Below are positions 62,415-64,000 of a DNA stretch of 64,000 nt, piece after piece. This DNA is from Gammaproteobacteria bacterium (GTDB lineage: Bacteria; Pseudomonadota; Gammaproteobacteria; Competibacterales; Competibacteraceae). A program made the position numbers and the translations under genes. The notes beneath the pieces are model-generated. The model was not told where the DNA came from and made no database searches. It saw only the letters and a list, made by a program, of their open reading frames with translations. The DNA lies in contig JACKNE010000016.1 in NCBI GenBank assembly GCA_024235035.1, positions 29,727-93,726 of the forward strand. Reading direction: 5' to 3'. Numbering within the stretch: position 1 is the stretch's first letter; every line of letters begins with the position of its first letter.

Positions 62415-63737
62415 CTAGAGTCGTCCACCGCGTTTGAGATTCAAGTATTGGTTGACCATTGCGGTCGGCAAGCGTTGTGGTGAAGTATCCAGGAGGATGC
62501 CCCCCAGGCGGCGCAGCTCTTTCTGTACTCGCTCACGTTGCAACAGATAATGACAAACAGTTGCGTACAGCTGAGCCTGAAGCAAATCTTGAATGGGTTG
62601 GGCCAGCCATTCATCCAGCACGGGTTCCCGCAAATTGGCGATGAGCACTAGGTGCCGGCGGACTAATAACGAGATGGCCGGACGTAGATCGTCCTGATCT
62701 TCATCACGTAAGTTGGTCAGCAGCACGATCAGAGCCCGCTTGCGCTGCCGGGTCGAGGCCAGATGTGCGGCTTCGAGATAATCCGGAGGCTCCAAGGTCG
62801 GTTGCAGGTCGTAAACGCCATTGATCAGCGGGGTCAGCGTTCCTGGCCCAGGGTGCGGCGCTAGCCAGCGGCGCTCGCCGCCGAAACTTTGCACGCCAAC
62901 GGCATCCCCTTGCCGTAAGGCCACATAAGCCAACAGGATCATGGCGTTGAGCGCATGATCGAAATGGCTGAGATCGTCATCCTGAGCGCGCATCCGCCGG
63001 CTACAGTCGAGCAGGAACAACACGGTTTGGTTGCGTTCGTCCTGGTAATCCTTGGCGATGAGCTTACGAGTGCGGGCGGTGGCCTTCCAGTCGATCTGGC
63101 GCAGGCTATCGCCGATGCGGTATTCGCGCAATTGCAGGAAAGTGTGACCTTCGCCGCGCCGCCGCCGCCGGTGAATGCCCAGCAGCGCTTCGCGCTGGTC
63201 CGAGGTCAGCCGAATGTAGCGAACGATAGCCGCAAAATCCGGATAGATACGCACGGTCATTGGTTTTCCTAGCCGGTCATCACGACGCCATAGCCCGCGA
63301 GGCGATTCCAGCCAAACTTGCACCGGGGCGAAAGTCCATGCACCTCGGACTATTGGCCGCAAGCGGTAGCGAAGCTCGGTCCAGCCACCAACTGCGACCG
63401 TCAAGCGTTGCGGCAGATCGGTGCAATCGGCGGCGGCTGTCGGGTAGTGGTCGAACACCGTCAGGGTGATCGGTTGCTCCTGGGTGTTGGTGATGCGCAA
63501 GCACACCGATTGCCATGCGCCCAGCGGCAATGTTGGGGCAACCAGGCGCTCGACCAATGGCGGTGGACGAATGTGGAGAGTGAAGGCATCCCAAGCCGTG
63601 ATCGTCAGGGACAGGCCGCCGGCCAGCAGCCAGTAGGCGGTCCACTCCGGCTGGAACGCCGGTATCAAACCGAGCAGGGTCCAGCCGGCCAGCCAGCGCA
63701 GCAGCAGTGGGGTAGGGCTAAGGGAGAGGCAGGTCAA
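62415..63737 (-). CDS. DUF58 / von Willebrand A-like protein
   Basis: A 440-residue protein. Two N-terminal membrane spans (LLLRWLAGWTLLGLIPAF, YWLLAGGLSLTITAW) are followed by a beta domain and the DUF58 signature YRIGDSLRQIDWKATARTRK, then TVLFLLDCSRRM, a VWA-like metal site. DUF58 genes usually accompany MoxR ATPases; none is visible here, but the region downstream may not be complete. Start is TTG at 63737, overlapping the coaBC stop by 4 bases (TTGA), so the two are probably co-transcribed. Confidence 0.85.
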   Translation of the reverse strand: MTCLSLSPTPLLLRWLAGWTLLGLIPAFQPEWTAYWLLAGGLSLTITAWDAFTLHIRPPPLVERLVAPTLPLGAWQSVCLRITNTQEQPITLTVFDHYPTAAADCTDLPQRLTVAVGGWTELRYRLRPIVRGAWTFAPVQVWLESPRGLWRRDDRLGKPMTVRIYPDFAAIVRYIRLTSDQREALLGIHRRRRRGEGHTFLQLREYRIGDSLRQIDWKATARTRKLIAKDYQDERNQTVLFLLDCSRRMRAQDDDLSHFDHALNAMILLAYVALRQGDAVGVQSFGGERRWLAPHPGPGTLTPLINGVYDLQPTLEPPDYLEAAHLASTRQRKRALIVLLTNLRDEDQDDLRPAISLLVRRHLVLIANLREPVLDEWLAQPIQDLLQAQLYATVCHYLLQRERVQKELRRLGGILLDTSPQRLPTAMVNQYLNLKRGGRL

Positions 63738-64000
63738 GAGGTTCTCTCGCTCAGCCGATACCGTTCGGCAATGAGCGCAACCAGTTGTTGTCCAAGCAGA
63801 GTTTTGTTAGCTAAGGGTAGTATCCGTTCTCCGCCTTCCCACAAGACATGCAATGCGTTTTGCTCGCTTTCGAAGCCGCTACCGGCTACGCCGACCTGAT
63901 TGGCGGCGATGAGATCCAGATGCTTGCGGCGGCGCTTGTCATCGGCGTAGCGCAGCACATCATGGGTTTCAGCGGCAAAACCTACCGTGAAAGGTCGATG
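63734..64000 (-). CDS. coaBC: CoaBC, phosphopantothenoylcysteine synthetase/decarboxylase (C-terminal part)
   Basis: The 3' 88 codons of the bifunctional coenzyme A biosynthesis enzyme; the gene runs off the right edge. Reading on the minus strand from 64000: FTVGFAAETHDVLRYA, then KHLDLIAANQVGVAGSGF, and ALHVLWEGGERILPLANKT. GFAAET and DLIAANQV are CoaB-domain hallmarks. The stop overlaps the DUF58 start. Confidence 0.92.
   Translation of the reverse strand, partial: HRPFTVGFAAETHDVLRYADDKRRRKHLDLIAANQVGVAGSGFESEQNALHVLWEGGERILPLANKTLLGQQLVALIAERYRLSERTS

Noticed and set aside
1..64000. CRISPR array, rRNA, prophage or complete insertion sequence
   Set aside because: No regularly spaced direct repeats, rRNA sequence, phage structural genes or transposase ORFs were seen.

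Overview
The window reads as a chromosomal segment of a moderately GC-rich gammaproteobacterium. The left end has the conserved order clpX (partial), lon, hupB, tRNA-Val, two tRNA-Asp, ppiD. The remaining gene content (ETF and acyl-CoA dehydrogenases, CoA-transferases, polyphosphate enzymes, a fatty acyl-CoA reductase, a CHASE8/YfiR signalling locus) suggests an environmental, carbon-storing heterotroph, perhaps related to the Competibacter/Contendobacter type of wastewater bacteria. That placement is inference from gene content only.

Layout. 1-6.1 kb: protein quality control (ClpX, Lon, PpiD), HU and tRNAs. 6.3-8.0 kb: an AT-rich orphan periplasmic binding protein and a sensor-kinase remnant. 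8.0-10.7 kb: FabI and a YejA-type peptide-binding protein, divergent. 10.8-13.6 kb: a protein carrying an SGC...H signature like CNF1/BLF1 deamidase toxins, followed by an asparagine-synthetase-like protein that lacks the glutaminase cysteine. 13.8-19.9 kb: two convergent 600-residue acyl-CoA dehydrogenases, etfBA and a MaoC-type hydratase. 20.0-23.6 kb: a Ser/Thr kinase with a sulfatase-modifying-factor domain and its PP2C phosphatase. 23.9-27.6 kb: PrxQ, a fused two-domain fatty acyl-CoA reductase, and a decayed yadG.

27.7-33.5 kb: five genes (two SmtA/SmtB-like class III CoA-transferases, a mesaconyl-C4-CoA hydratase, a CitE-type lyase, and a mesaconyl-CoA C1-C4 CoA-transferase). Together they look like the second half of the 3-hydroxypropionate bi-cycle, or a related mesaconate/itaconate route ending in acetyl-CoA and pyruvate. 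33.6-42 kb: a TonB-receptor remnant, an intact TonB receptor, a YfiR-like protein, a CHASE8 hybrid histidine kinase and a PocR-PAS-GGDEF-EAL protein. 42-47.9 kb: two lytic transglycosylases flanking a Ca2+-type P-ATPase. 48.2-53.1 kb: a polyphosphate locus (polyphosphate:AMP phosphotransferase, Ppk1, CHAD protein), then an MmgE/PrpD protein, a candidate small RNA, a Bax-inhibitor-type membrane protein, a cupin and an M35-like metallopeptidase.

57-62.3 kb is an accessory region: a SLATT-like two-TM protein with a coupled Pro-rich mini-protein, a LysE exporter, and a run of minus-strand genes (YefM/YoeB, Mrr, a PEP-CTERM-like protein, GNAT) separated by attC-like imperfect palindromes. This resembles an integron cassette array; no integrase is in the window. 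The right end holds a DUF58 protein and the 3' end of coaBC.
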